Below, piece by piece: positions 25,494-33,934 of a DNA stretch of 51,926 bases; within the stretch, counting starts at the first letter, position 1; each line of letters opens with the position of its first letter. This DNA is from Nitrosopumilaceae archaeon (lineage in GTDB: Archaea > Thermoproteota > Nitrososphaeria > Nitrososphaerales > Nitrosopumilaceae), in NCBI GenBank assembly GCA_035631875.1, contig DASQHX010000010.1, positions 280,708 through 332,633 on the forward strand, read 5' to 3'. Under the pieces are notes generated by a model. It was not told the origin of the DNA and made no database searches. It saw only the letters and a program-made list of their open reading frames with translations. The position numbers and the translations under genes were made by a program.

Positions 25494-26009
25494 ATGAACA
25501 CAAAACATCTAAACAGCAATACAAAGTTGCTTGCAATGATTCTAGGTGTAGCAGTGATTGCTACAGTTGGAACAACATTAGCATTTGCACAGACTGCTGG
25601 AACAACTTCTGGGACAACTTCCCCAACTACACCCCTACAGATACAAGGATCTGTTAATCTTCAACAGATGCTTTTGTCTAGTGTCCATACAAAGTTCACC
25701 GATGCGGCAAACACTGCTGCAGGCGCTGTAACTAATGGACAGGTGTTAGGAGGAAGTTTGACAGTGATCCAAGGATCTGTCGTCTACAGCTTTAGAGTGT
25801 TTGATGGTACAAACATCTACTCTGTAATAGTAGACGCAGGAGACGGCAAAGTGTTAAACACTTCGCTAGGCCATCCAATGCATCTAGGAGAACTTCTTGG
25901 TGGTGGACATGAAATGCGTGGACACCACATGGGAGGCAATGCATGGAAATCACAACAACCATCCACCACAACACCATCTACTACAGCTCCATCAACAGGA
26001 ACTCAGTAG
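25494..26009 (+). CDS. Exported PepSY-like protein with His/Met-rich tail
   Basis: This 171-residue protein has a signal peptide to about residue 33 (TLAFAQ). A linker rich in Thr/Ser/Gly follows, and then a PepSY-like domain (FTDAANTAAGAVTNGQVLGG, VYSFRVFDGTNIYSVIVDAG, DGKVL). The C-terminal part is His/Met-rich (HPMHLGELLGGGHEMRGHHM), a plausible metal-binding site, and ends in a Thr/Pro linker with no anchor. The frame is open to 25449. I take the ATG at 25494 because TTCTTTATTAATC lies about 26 bases before it. Confidence 0.72.
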   Translation: MNTKHLNSNTKLLAMILGVAVIATVGTTLAFAQTAGTTSGTTSPTTPLQIQGSVNLQQMLLSSVHTKFTDAANTAAGAVTNGQVLGGSLTVIQGSVVYSFRVFDGTNIYSVIVDAGDGKVLNTSLGHPMHLGELLGGGHEMRGHHMGGNAWKSQQPSTTTPSTTAPSTGTQ

Positions 26010-26015
26010 ATCCAA

Positions 26016-26030
26016 TTTTTTTTATTTTAG
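26016..26030 (+). terminator. T-rich transcription terminator
   Basis: A run of eight T followed by ATTTTAG lies seven bases after the stop of the PepSY-like gene. The same TTTTTTTATTTTAG word follows the Hcp-collagen gene at 30361. Poly-T runs terminate archaeal transcription without a hairpin. Confidence 0.5.
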
Positions 26031-26085
26031 TATATGATTTGATGGATTAATTGGTCCTACTTTTCATAAAAACTAGTGAGAGTTT

Positions 26086-27411
26086 TCATTTGAGCGTACT
26101 TGCAACAGGAATTCCATCTGCCCAGTAAAATCCAGTCTGGCCAGACGGCAATATGTCATATGTATAGGTACCATTGTATGGCACCTGTTCTGCACTTTTT
26201 ATTTTAGAGCCATCAAGTGTATCTCCTACCAACAAATCTCCAAAGAGTCTGCCATCTGCTGTTGGATGATTTGGTGAGACGTACAGCTCTCTCTTGTCAG
26301 CCAAAACTAGATGAACCATGATATGATTTTGAGTAACCAGAGTTCTTCCTGTCTTTAATATTATTCCAGCTTGCTTGTGACCAGAATTATTTTGTGTCAA
26401 TACAGTCATTCCAACCTTTAGATCCTTGACATTGACAGGACCGTTTGGCGTATCAATTACAGTGTTTTCAGAAAGACAGATGGGGCATGGCCTATTTTGA
26501 TATTCTTTTTTAAGAAATGTAGCAGTACCGTTACTAATCTTGACAAGTGTCAGCTCAACAGTACAACCATTGCTTGCACTATCTCCAATGTGCAAAGTTA
26601 TCGGGTAACCAACATTTGTTGCAAGAGGATATTCTCGAAAATCCAAACCCTGAATATTATCTGGAAAGATCTTTTTCACAAGTAACGGACCTTCTCTTTG
26701 GCCTTCAATGAGCGTTACAAGGATTCCAGTATTTTCTTGGGTTTTTGCCCAGCCGAGTCTTACAAGTTTTGCAGCAGTTAATGATCGTACACAAGCTGGA
26801 GAACTGTCTTTGGTTTTGATAACTAGCTGAAGACCTTCTTTGCACTTTACATCTTGTGCTGCAATTCCTGATTTGAATTGCTTTAGTGGAGATAATACGT
26901 TTTCATTTACTATTTTGGTTCCTGTATTGTTATCAGATATTGTAAACAAGAATGATTTCGAGATGATTTTTACGGTTTCTGGCTGGTTTTGGTCTGCTTG
27001 ATTTCTCACGGTGTATGGAATCGTTACAGTTGCATTTGCAGTTCCAGCTACTGTTGCCCTATAGGTAAGGGCTGAACCAGGACTAGTTATTGTAATTTTC
27101 TCACCAGATTCAATTTTTTGTAACATGACAATCATTGGACATATTATTTGGTTTTGGTTAATTGTAACATGATTATCAAAGACTACAGAGAACGGTCCGT
27201 CACAAACGCCATGTTGAAGTAATATCTGATTTGGAGAATTGTTTGCTAGAGTTACATTGACTGTGAATGTGTCTCCGACTTTGATTGTAGGCGGTTGCAC
27301 TTGGATATTTTGAATCCCTACATTTTTTGTCACGTCAGCAAATGCGGTATTGCTAACAATAGCAAGACTTGAAGCAAGAATTACAATTATGTATAGATGT
27401 AGAGTTTTCAT
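26086..27411 (-). CDS. Exported protein with C-terminal Hint (Hedgehog/intein) domain
   Basis: This 441-residue protein has a signal peptide of the MKTLHLYIIVIL type (cleavage near AFAD). An Ig-like domain lies at about 30-160. The thaumarchaeal module SGIAAQDVKCKEGLQLVIKT...SPACV occupies about 173-223, with another region at 225-305. The Hint domain runs from C312 to the end. It has CLSENTVIDTPNGPVNVKDL, then VGMTVLT, ELYVSPNHPTADG, LLVGDTLDG and TYDILPSGQTGFYWADGIPV. The catalytic N-terminal cysteine and the NHP block are present. The usual final His-Asn is missing and the protein ends VASTLK, so splicing is not expected, only N-terminal cleavage or transfer. This suggests Hedgehog-like self-processing of the exported N-terminal part. 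Confidence 0.8.
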   Translation of the reverse strand: MKTLHLYIIVILASSLAIVSNTAFADVTKNVGIQNIQVQPPTIKVGDTFTVNVTLANNSPNQILLQHGVCDGPFSVVFDNHVTINQNQIICPMIVMLQKIESGEKITITSPGSALTYRATVAGTANATVTIPYTVRNQADQNQPETVKIISKSFLFTISDNNTGTKIVNENVLSPLKQFKSGIAAQDVKCKEGLQLVIKTKDSSPACVRSLTAAKLVRLGWAKTQENTGILVTLIEGQREGPLLVKKIFPDNIQGLDFREYPLATNVGYPITLHIGDSASNGCTVELTLVKISNGTATFLKKEYQNRPCPICLSENTVIDTPNGPVNVKDLKVGMTVLTQNNSGHKQAGIILKTGRTLVTQNHIMVHLVLADKRELYVSPNHPTADGRLFGDLLVGDTLDGSKIKSAEQVPYNGTYTYDILPSGQTGFYWADGIPVASTLK

Positions 27412-27437
27412 GTGTAAGAGATGGTACTGTTATCACG

Positions 27438-27500
27438 TTTAGGGATTGCTTACAAATTGTATTATTTGGCTTGGGTAAAACCCAGATATTATTCTGTAAT
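27438..27500. repeat. Copy of the approx. 68-base upstream element (weakest copy)
   Basis: The plus-strand TTTAGGGATTGCTTACAAAT matches elements at 37191, 45098 and 48821, each just upstream of a minus-strand gene. The rest of the 27412-27708 gap is AT-rich and shows nothing else clear apart from a short inverted repeat around CCAGATATTATTCTG. Confidence 0.4.
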
Positions 27501-27708
27501 AATTTCAAACCCACGCTAGTGACATCACTAGTGGGATTATACCACCCATAAGGGCTTTTGGACTCGGTTTATTCATAAAATCTGGGTTGTGCTGGTCAGA
27601 TGGTTTTTGAGATGACATTTAGATCTATTATTACCTAATTATTCATTACACACAAGCGAATCAGATTCAACCAATTCCCTTTTACAAAATTCAAATAAAA
27701 CCATAGGG

Positions 27709-28572
27709 TTGACAAAGGCTAAAAAAAAGAAACTCAGACGAGTCGCTAAAAGACGTACTGTCAGAAAGACAAGATACACGTCAAAGGTTTCCTATCGTTT
27801 AAAGGAGATTCCAATAAAACAGATTCAGGTCTGGAAAGAGGCTCAGGCAAGAAAGCTTGACAGGGCGGGAATTTCAGAACTATCAAAGTCAATTAGAACA
27901 GAGGGACTGCAAAATCCTCCAATGGTACAAAAAGAAGGAAATAGGTATCTTTTGATGTCAGGACAACGTAGATTGGCTGCACTGAAAAGACTGGGTGCAA
28001 AAAAGATTCCTGTTTTGGTTTTGACCAGAAAAACAGAATATGACACACCAGATGCCAAGGCGGCTTCTGTTGTTGAAAACATTCACCGCAAAAACATGAA
28101 TGTAAAGGAGATGGCTGATGCATGCGCATTTTTGGCAGAACAGATGGGCAAGTCAAAGGCTGCCCAGTCGTTAGGACTTTCAATGTCGACATTTAAGAAA
28201 TTCCATGGTTTTGCAGGAGTACCAGACAAGCTAAAAGAACTTGTGCCAAAGATAATCTCAAGGGATGCTGCAACAAAGTTGCATCAAATCATCCCAGATG
28301 TTTCAAAAGCAGTTAAAATTGCAAATCAAATATCAAAACTCGAATCGCAAATAAAAAAGCGATATCTTAAAGTTTTAGAACGCAATCCAAATTCATCCCA
28401 CAAAAAGATAATGAAAAAGGCAAGATCATTGGCATTACAACAAAATGTTTCATTAAGGCTGTCAAAGAGAAAAACACGTGGACTAGATGTACAATCAAGA
28501 CGTCAGGATCTACACCCAAATGAGCTTGCAAACAAAATCGTGTCAGACTGGCTTAGCAAGCGTGGGTACTAG
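27709..28572 (+). CDS. ParB/Srx-fold DNA-binding protein
   Basis: This 287-residue protein starts at a TTG. A very basic N-terminal arm (KKKKLRRVAKRRTVRK) is followed by a ParB N-terminal domain at about 30-125: IPIKQIQVW, ISELSKSIRTEGLQNPPMVQ, the GxRR box SGQRRLAALKRLGAKKIPV, and VVENIHRKNMNVKEMADAC. A helix-turn-helix follows (GKSAAQSLGLSMSTFKKFHG-like, about 145-165). The C-terminal third is helical and basic. No parA is nearby and no parS-like palindrome was found, so chromosome partition is not shown. It may be a nucleoid or regulatory protein using the ParB CTPase fold. Confidence 0.82.
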   Translation: MTKAKKKKLRRVAKRRTVRKTRYTSKVSYRLKEIPIKQIQVWKEAQARKLDRAGISELSKSIRTEGLQNPPMVQKEGNRYLLMSGQRRLAALKRLGAKKIPVLVLTRKTEYDTPDAKAASVVENIHRKNMNVKEMADACAFLAEQMGKSKAAQSLGLSMSTFKKFHGFAGVPDKLKELVPKIISRDAATKLHQIIPDVSKAVKIANQISKLESQIKKRYLKVLERNPNSSHKKIMKKARSLALQQNVSLRLSKRKTRGLDVQSRRQDLHPNELANKIVSDWLSKRGY

Positions 28573-28664
28573 TTTTAACACCAATAATTGAAGATCTAAG
28601 AACGTATTGCGTTTCTTTACTTTCCATAGTTTCTTATTTCACTTTTTTGATTTGATGAAAAGTA

Positions 28665-28826
28665 TCATGAAACGCTTCTTTCTATTCTTTGGTCTCCTTC
28701 ACCTGTATAATAGGCCTCATGACCAGTATTTTCAAAATGCGATGTGAAATTGATATCTAATTCGTCTAATGTGTTTCCCCGCACTTGAAATTCACATATG
28801 ATGCAGGTTCCTCTCATCTCTCCCAT
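28665..28826 (-). CDS. 53-residue zinc-finger protein (CxxC...H...H)
   Basis: The frame encodes MGEMRGTCIICEFQVRGNTL followed by DELDINFTSHFENTGHEAYY and ends RIERSVS. It has CIIC and then SHFENTGH, a C2H2-type arrangement with a 20-residue finger. A second ATG (MRGTC) could be the start. The frame is clean and lies on the same strand as the next upstream gene at 28877. Archaeal C2H2 mini-proteins of this kind may bind nucleic acid or protein. Confidence 0.6.
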   Translation of the reverse strand: MGEMRGTCIICEFQVRGNTLDELDINFTSHFENTGHEAYYTGEGDQRIERSVS

Positions 28827-28876
28827 GCTATTTTGTATAATTGTACTTGTTAATATTTATCTTGGAATTTGTTTCT

Positions 28877-29089
28877 TCAAGTTTTTTTAATTAGTATAAT
28901 CCCGGATATGATCAAAAGTGCAGTTACAAAATACTGGATGTACTCGTATGGATTGACATGTAGAGTTCCAGAGTTATTTGCAAGAAATATAGTATAATCA
29001 AATATTATAATTATTCCCAGTGCTATTCCTGCTATCAAAAGTGTCTTGCCTAACGTATGATAGATTGACATTGATTTCTTGATAGTCAT
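28877..29089 (-). CDS. Small two-helix membrane protein
   Basis: This 70-residue protein has membrane helices at residues 15-35 and 49-66, joined by a short loop (ANNSGTLHVNPYEY). The basic ends (MTIKKSMS, IKKT) place both termini in the cytoplasm. The function is unknown. It is of the same general type as the genes at 7794 and 31142. Confidence 0.55.
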   Translation of the reverse strand: MTIKKSMSIYHTLGKTLLIAGIALGIIIIFDYTIFLANNSGTLHVNPYEYIQYFVTALLIISGIILIKKT

Positions 29090-29323
29090 ATTTGGTTAAT
29101 TGTTTTATGTTAGCAATTTTAGGTAAACCGTCTTGCTTTGGAATCATTTTAGATGAGATTTTGGTTAATTCAAAGTGAAATGGTATTTTAATTATTAAGA
29201 AAGTTTTCTGAAACTGGTTTATTTTATATCATAATATTTCTGTATCAAGTTTATTTCCAAATTTGGTAAAACTAATTCTATAGAGATCATACGTAAATAC
29301 CCATTATTCCATAAACCCGTTTA

Positions 29324-30361
29324 ATGACATACAAAACAAACAAGACCATACTCATTCTGAGTATAGCAGCAACAATAATTCTAAGCGGAGTTATTCTTAC
29401 ATCAAACACACTTAGTACTGCACTAGCTCAAACATCACCACCTCCCACTACATCAGCATGTCCTCCAGGTGATCAAGTCCAACACTGGGACAAGATTGTC
29501 TTTATGATACAATCGTTTAGGGAAGGAAGTGATAATGGGCCACGTTCAATTGGAAATATTCCAGCACAGATGCTCAACACAGAGCTTGATCTGAAAATAT
29601 CTGATCAGCCAGGTGTTGTGGCAAACCTAAAACAGGAAATCAGTGATACCTTGGCAACTCAATTTTCTCTTACACCAGCACAGAAAGCAAGCTTGAACAT
29701 CAAGATAATTTCTGACAACTATGAGACCGTAAACTGTGGCATGACAGGCCCACAAGGTCCAGCAGGTCCAGCTAGCACAGTTCCAGGTCCAGCAGGTCCA
29801 CAAGGTCCCGCAGGTCCACAAGGTCCAGCAGGTTCATCTGGTACTGGCGGTTCTAGTGATGAGCAATCTCCACCAATAACAAAGTTCCTTAAAGTAACTG
29901 GACAAAAGCAGGGAGCTATCACAGGCAGTGTGACACAAAAAGGAAAAGAAGGCACGATTGCTGTAATTGCAGTAGAGCATGCGATAATAAGTCCAAGGGA
30001 TCCGGCATCTGGACTGCCAACTGGAAAGAGAGTGCATCAACCACTAGTGATTATAACACACATAGACAAGGCAACACCGCTACTTTACAACGCTATAACA
30101 AGTAACGAGAATCTTCCAACTGTTGAGCTTGATTATTATCAAACTGGACAGGACGGCAAGGAAACCTTGTACTTTAAAATAGAGTTAACCAACGCCAACA
30201 TTTCTTCACTCAGCCAGACTAGTCTAAATTCTGCAGATGATCCACACTTGAACATGTATGGAGAATATGAGGAGATCTCTTTCACATACCAGAAAATAAC
30301 ATGGACTTGGACTGATGGCGGAATCACCGCACAAGACGACTGGGAAGCTCCAGTAGTCTAA
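29324..30361 (+). CDS. Exported collagen-like/Hcp fusion protein
   Basis: This 345-residue protein has a signal peptide to about residue 36 (TALAQ). An N-terminal domain at 45-138 is bounded by two cysteines. A collagen-like segment at 141-170 consists of GPQGPAGPA, a break, and [18 protein letters not shown]. The C-terminal Hcp domain at about 187-342 is of the Vibrio/E. coli Hcp subfamily: [68 protein letters not shown] and a DDWEAPVV end. Hcp forms ring hexamers and collagen stretches form trimers, so a trimer-of-stalks or ring-bearing stalk is conceivable. It has no anchor tail. A poly-T terminator follows. It is a different Hcp type from the pair at 15517/17636. Confidence 0.88.
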   Translation: MTYKTNKTILILSIAATIILSGVILTSNTLSTALAQTSPPPTTSACPPGDQVQHWDKIVFMIQSFREGSDNGPRSIGNIPAQMLNTELDLKISDQPGVVANLKQEISDTLATQFSLTPAQKASLNIKIISDNYETVNCGMTGPQGPAGPASTVPGPAGPQGPAGPQGPAGSSGTGGSSDEQSPPITKFLKVTGQKQGAITGSVTQKGKEGTIAVIAVEHAIISPRDPASGLPTGKRVHQPLVIITHIDKATPLLYNAITSNENLPTVELDYYQTGQDGKETLYFKIELTNANISSLSQTSLNSADDPHLNMYGEYEEISFTYQKITWTWTDGGITAQDDWEAPVV

Positions 30362-30367
30362 ATTATT

Positions 30368-30384
30368 CCCCTTTTTTTATTTTA
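30368..30384 (+). terminator. T-rich transcription terminator
   Basis: CCCCTTTTTTTATTTTAG begins a few bases after the stop at 30361. It matches the terminator at 26016. Confidence 0.5.
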
Positions 30385-30583
30385 GAACAAATCATAACGT
30401 ACCGCAGCACAAAAATCATTTGCAGAATCTTGATTACAAAAAACTCTGGTTCAAGGTCCTATAAAATTGGAGATTGTCAAGTTGCAATTATCCATTTGAA
30501 ATACCTTTGAGGTCATCAGCAACGACAAAAAAATTTGATTCTTTTTACAATGTAATTATAAAAAAGAAAATGATGAAATTTGA

Positions 30584-30907
30584 TTATTCATCACAGTGAT
30601 GTTTGTACTTTTCATCATCCTGATGTTCACAATGTTTATGATGGTCGTCCTTGTCTTTGTCTTTTCTGTCTTTTTCTTTTCCTTCATTTTCATGATTATC
30701 CTTGTTGTTTTTTGTATTCTTTGGAGGATCATCCTTCTTTGGTTTCTCTTTGCCTGTATCTGCATAAGAGGATAAGGTTGGAACAAATATGGAACCAAGT
30801 AATACGAGCGCAATTAGAGACGCAAAAAGAAATTGTTTGCTTTCATGGATTTGGAGTGAGATGGTTTGCTTTTCTGCAACATTATAGAATATTTTACTAA
30901 ATTTCAT
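30584..30907 (-). CDS. Small exported Asp/Lys/His-rich protein
   Basis: This 107-residue protein has a basic N-terminal region of about 25 residues, a hydrophobic signal (FLFASLIALVLLGSIFVPTL), and a cleavage site near SSYAD. The mature part is almost entirely Lys, Asp, Glu, Asn and His (KDKDKDDHHKHCEHQDDEKY) with two cysteines. It is likely unstructured and able to bind divalent metals. The Asp/Asn/Lys/His tail resembles the tail of the Hcp fusion at 15517 in composition. Confidence 0.6.
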   Translation of the reverse strand: MKFSKIFYNVAEKQTISLQIHESKQFLFASLIALVLLGSIFVPTLSSYADTGKEKPKKDDPPKNTKNNKDNHENEGKEKDRKDKDKDDHHKHCEHQDDEKYKHHCDE

Positions 30908-31141
30908 TATAACATTAAATCAAAGGCCATCATAAAAATAAATTGTAACAATTGTCTAGAACATTTTTCTATTTTATACAAATCTTAGAGGTGTATTCAA
31001 GACAGGAGTCTTACAATGATGCAGATATTTCTTTCTAAATCGATAGTGTGTATTAGCTTTTTTCATAACACATTTTCCATAATTTGAATAAATTCCTAAT
31101 TAAATTAAAATAAAATTTGGGAAAGAGTTTTGTAGCAAGTC

Positions 31142-31363
31142 TTACACTTTCTGAATCCTTTTTCTGTCTCTAAAGAAGATCATGGCTCCTATCAATAAAA
31201 TAACCATTCCACCAAATAGTATAGGGTGTATTAGATTGCCAAGAACATCAAGTAACAAGTTATACGGAGCATGATAAAAGAAAATATGATAAATTAATAA
31301 ATTAAACAAAACAAAAAGTTCCATACTGCTTCCAATAATCAGAATTTTATAACTACGTCTCAC
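31142..31363 (-). CDS. Small two-helix membrane protein
   Basis: This 73-residue protein has helices at about residues 8-29 and 45-63 with a loop FYHAPYNLLLDVLGN. The C-terminus is basic (FRDRKRIQKV). The function is unknown. Confidence 0.55.
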   Translation of the reverse strand: MRRSYKILIIGSSMELFVLFNLLIYHIFFYHAPYNLLLDVLGNLIHPILFGGMVILLIGAMIFFRDRKRIQKV

Positions 31364-31578
31364 AACATCATAATTTTCATTATATGATCTTAAAGACTCT
31401 CTATCAAATCATAACACATGCCTTACAGGACCTAAAATCAAACTATGAAATCCTAATTGCCAATTTTAATGAATTATTTTGAGAAATACGAGATTTAAAA
31501 TACAAAGTTTGTACCTTTCAAAGTTGGAAGATCATCAATAAATACTTCTTATTTTTAATTAAATACGGGTCTGGGTAT

Positions 31579-32238
31579 TTGAAAAAGATATTAGTTTTAC
31601 CTGTAATTGCAGTCTTCATCGCTATTGCATCAGTTTCAACTCAACATGTCCTTGCAACTAGCACAATTACTTTTGACACTTTCCCATCTGGAACATTAAT
31701 TACTAATCAATATGAAAATGACGGCGTCTCCTTTACATCTGATGCACATATCTTTCTAGATTTATCCGAGGCAACTTCCAAGCCCAACATCCTTGTTCCT
31801 GCAATATGGGATCAAACCAGAAGTGGAGATCTTGACATCAATATTGTTGATCCAGTTTCACATTTACCAACTGATGCAAGTTCGATTTCATTTCAACTTA
31901 TTAGCATAGGCATGAATCCAGTAACTGTAACAGCAAAAGACTCTCTTGGTAATACATTATACACGCACACATTTGGACCACACTCACCAGACAGTGGTTT
32001 AAACAATATAGATCCCTTTAGTCTTACTGTTCCACATATCAGAACCATCATAATTCATGGGAATGGACAAGGTGGTGATGGATATGGTATTGATGATGTA
32101 CTGGTAGGAGGTCTCAATTCTCAAACATCAATTCCAGAATTTCCATTTTCCTTTAGCTTGGTAATTATTTTTGTCGCAGTAGCAGCTGTGTATATGGGTA
32201 TAAGACAGAAGATGATACCAGGCTTCAAGAGTTTTTAG
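31579..32238 (+). CDS. Exported jelly-roll-like surface protein with IPEFPF anchor
   Basis: This 219-residue protein starts at a TTG, placed by TTTTTAATTAAATAC upstream. The signal peptide is MKKILVLPVIAVFIAIASVS (cleavage near VLA). One beta-sandwich domain follows, of the type found in sortase-anchored proteins (ITFDTFPSGTLITNQYENDG, VSFTSDAHIFLD, GYGIDDVLVGGL). The anchor IPEFPFSFSLVIIFVAVAAV is followed by YMGIRQKMIPGFKSF. The anchor is nearly identical to those of the genes at 37884, 48900 and 50681. It is likely a carbohydrate- or surface-binding protein. Confidence 0.82.
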   Translation: MKKILVLPVIAVFIAIASVSTQHVLATSTITFDTFPSGTLITNQYENDGVSFTSDAHIFLDLSEATSKPNILVPAIWDQTRSGDLDINIVDPVSHLPTDASSISFQLISIGMNPVTVTAKDSLGNTLYTHTFGPHSPDSGLNNIDPFSLTVPHIRTIIIHGNGQGGDGYGIDDVLVGGLNSQTSIPEFPFSFSLVIIFVAVAAVYMGIRQKMIPGFKSF

Positions 32239-32261
32239 CGACAAAGAGTTTTAAAATCAGG

Positions 32262-32717
32262 CTATTCGCTTATTCCCTTCATAAAATCTACAATTTCTTT
32301 ATCATATTCAAATTCCTTTAGCTTTGATTTGATTGAACTGATGATGGAATTGTATATGTAAAAGCCATGTCGCATTAGTATACCCTTCAAATACTCTGGA
32401 TGATCAAAACAATCTTGCAAGGTACAATTTTGCATTGAAGCAAGTTGATTGATAACTGTAGCATAGGTACCTTTTCCCATGTTAACCAATGCATTTTCTA
32501 TAATGGATGTGACTAGTGTTTTTTTCATTAAACGGTTACGGATTTGATCGTTGGAATTATCATTACTACCATAGGAGTAATTTGAGATGTTCAAAAAATA
32601 TTGCTCATCTGAAGACTCGTCAGTTTTTCCAAAAAAATCATCCATATCATGTATGGCAAATAACGATAAAAACGATACAGCCGCAAAAGATGCCTTTTGC
32701 AAATTCGAGGTCTTCAT
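32262..32717 (-). CDS. Hypothetical protein
   Basis: This 151-residue protein has no recognised domain. A short N-terminal hydrophobic patch (AAVSFLSLFA) precedes an acidic part (DMDDFFGKTDESSDEQ). The last 85 residues look like a compact helical domain (LVTSIIENALVNMGKGTYAT, NCTLQDCFDHPEYLKGIL, IISSIKSKLKEFEYD). That domain holds two cysteines and resembles small thaumarchaeal regulators or sensors only in general layout. It is convergent with the preceding gene. Confidence 0.6.
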   Translation of the reverse strand: MKTSNLQKASFAAVSFLSLFAIHDMDDFFGKTDESSDEQYFLNISNYSYGSNDNSNDQIRNRLMKKTLVTSIIENALVNMGKGTYATVINQLASMQNCTLQDCFDHPEYLKGILMRHGFYIYNSIISSIKSKLKEFEYDKEIVDFMKGISE

Positions 32718-32898
32718 ATTATTTATAATAGATATTCTATTGTTGAAGTTAATAAAGTATAATCAGTATTCATTACTACTCTAGGATCTTTATATCTGAT
32801 ATTTTGGTTTTTTAAGAAATTTGATTTTCAAGATTCACGAGATGGTGAAACTCCATTGAGAAGTGACAAAGCTCCCTACCAATTTTTCTGTTTATAAT

Positions 32899-33192
32899 TT
32901 AAGGCGAATTATTTCTTACTTTTAGAACCAGTACTAGTAACGGGGAGCTGTATATCATACCATTAATGCCATAGAACATGGCCCAATGGAGATCGGTTTC
33001 TTGGTAACAATTTTGCTGCTTGTCTTCAATCGAACCTATTTTGATATGGCTTAATTCATGAGATTTTGACTCTGTACAATCAAAATTAGTTAGTGAGTCA
33101 TACCAAGCTATTGTAAATGGAATAAAAACAAAAATCATAGAAATAAGAATAATTACTTTTAATTTGTTGGATTTTTTATTTTGTTCCCACAT
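32899..33192 (-). CDS. Hypothetical membrane protein
   Basis: This 97-residue protein has helices at about residues 13-31 and 73-90. The loop between them has two cysteines (DCTESKSHELSHIKIG, QNCYQETDLHW) and several histidines. An exterior disulfide is possible. The function is unknown. Confidence 0.5.
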   Translation of the reverse strand: MWEQNKKSNKLKVIILISMIFVFIPFTIAWYDSLTNFDCTESKSHELSHIKIGSIEDKQQNCYQETDLHWAMFYGINGMIYSSPLLVLVLKVRNNSP

Positions 33193-33371
33193 GGTAATGA
33201 CAGTCTATCTGTTGTCTCCTTATTCAAACAACAATAGTATGTGGGTCATATAATATTTTAGTAGAAAAGAATCGTGTTTTAGTTCAAGAACAAATATACA
33301 AGTAATTTGGCTTTATATCAGATATATCTATGACAAAACCCGTATATCTTTGAATCACGTTATAATAGTTA

Positions 33372-33599
33372 ATGTCTATACATTCAGGATATTCCGAAAC
33401 TGCAAGGAAACACCACGAATTAATGCCAATAGGAGCTGCACTGATGGTTATCTGTACCCTGATAACCATCTTTGTAATAAATCCAGAACAGTACGGATAT
33501 GCAGGAGGTGCTCACCCGCTAGCTTTCTTTGAAGGAGCTGGCTTGATCTTGGGTAGCGTCCTTATCGGCTACATAGCACTAGTATTCAGATCAGCATAA
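33372..33599 (+). CDS. Small two-helix membrane protein
   Basis: This 75-residue protein begins with a polar, histidine-containing N-terminus (SGYSETARKHHELMP). It has helices at about residues 18-36 and 52-72 and a loop PEQYGYAGGAHPLAFFEGAG. The composition and well-kept reading frame suggest a conserved subunit of a larger membrane complex. I cannot name one, and I do not claim it is an ammonia monooxygenase or respiratory subunit. Confidence 0.65.
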   Translation: MSIHSGYSETARKHHELMPIGAALMVICTLITIFVINPEQYGYAGGAHPLAFFEGAGLILGSVLIGYIALVFRSA

Positions 33600-33723
33600 A
33601 AAGAAAAGTACGACTATCAGGATAATCTCCAGCTAAAGCTAAGCATCATCACATTAAGGATTCAACTAAAACTGATTCTAAATTTGTGCGAAATTTTATA
33701 TGAATAAAATGCGATAATATAAT

Positions 33724-33855
33724 ATGAAAAAGGAATTTTGTCATTTTTGCAAAGAAGGTGGCAAACAGTGTATCGAAGTAGATACCAAAGAACAAGTATA
33801 CATGGAAATGTTTCATATCAAATGCTCAAAATGTGGCAGACCATTAATATCATGA
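33724..33855 (+). CDS. 43-residue zinc-ribbon protein
   Basis: The frame MKKEFCHFCKEGGKQCIEVD continues to IKCSKCGRPLIS. It has two CxxC knuckles (CHFC and CSKC) about 25 residues apart plus one more cysteine. This is a classic small archaeal zinc ribbon. The ATG is preceded by AT-rich GCGATAATATAAT. Confidence 0.6.
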   Translation: MKKEFCHFCKEGGKQCIEVDTKEQVYMEMFHIKCSKCGRPLIS

Positions 33856-33934
33856 AATTACACTAACAACTTCAAAGATGAGTTCTGTAGGACAGATGTT
33901 TTGTTAAGTTAGTTTAGTTCTCTTTTTAAAAAAA

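Noticed and set aside
27709-28572. Chromosome partition (parAB) locus
   Set aside because: Only the ParB-fold gene is present. There is no ParA-like ATPase nearby and no parS-like palindrome was seen.
15517-30361. A functional type VI secretion system
   Set aside because: Only Hcp- and spike-like domains occur. All have export signals or anchors, and no sheath, ATPase, baseplate or membrane-complex gene is in the window.
33372-33599. Small ammonia monooxygenase or respiratory-complex subunit
   Set aside because: It is a two-helix protein of plausible size, but no amo or respiratory gene is near and no specific motif supports the assignment.
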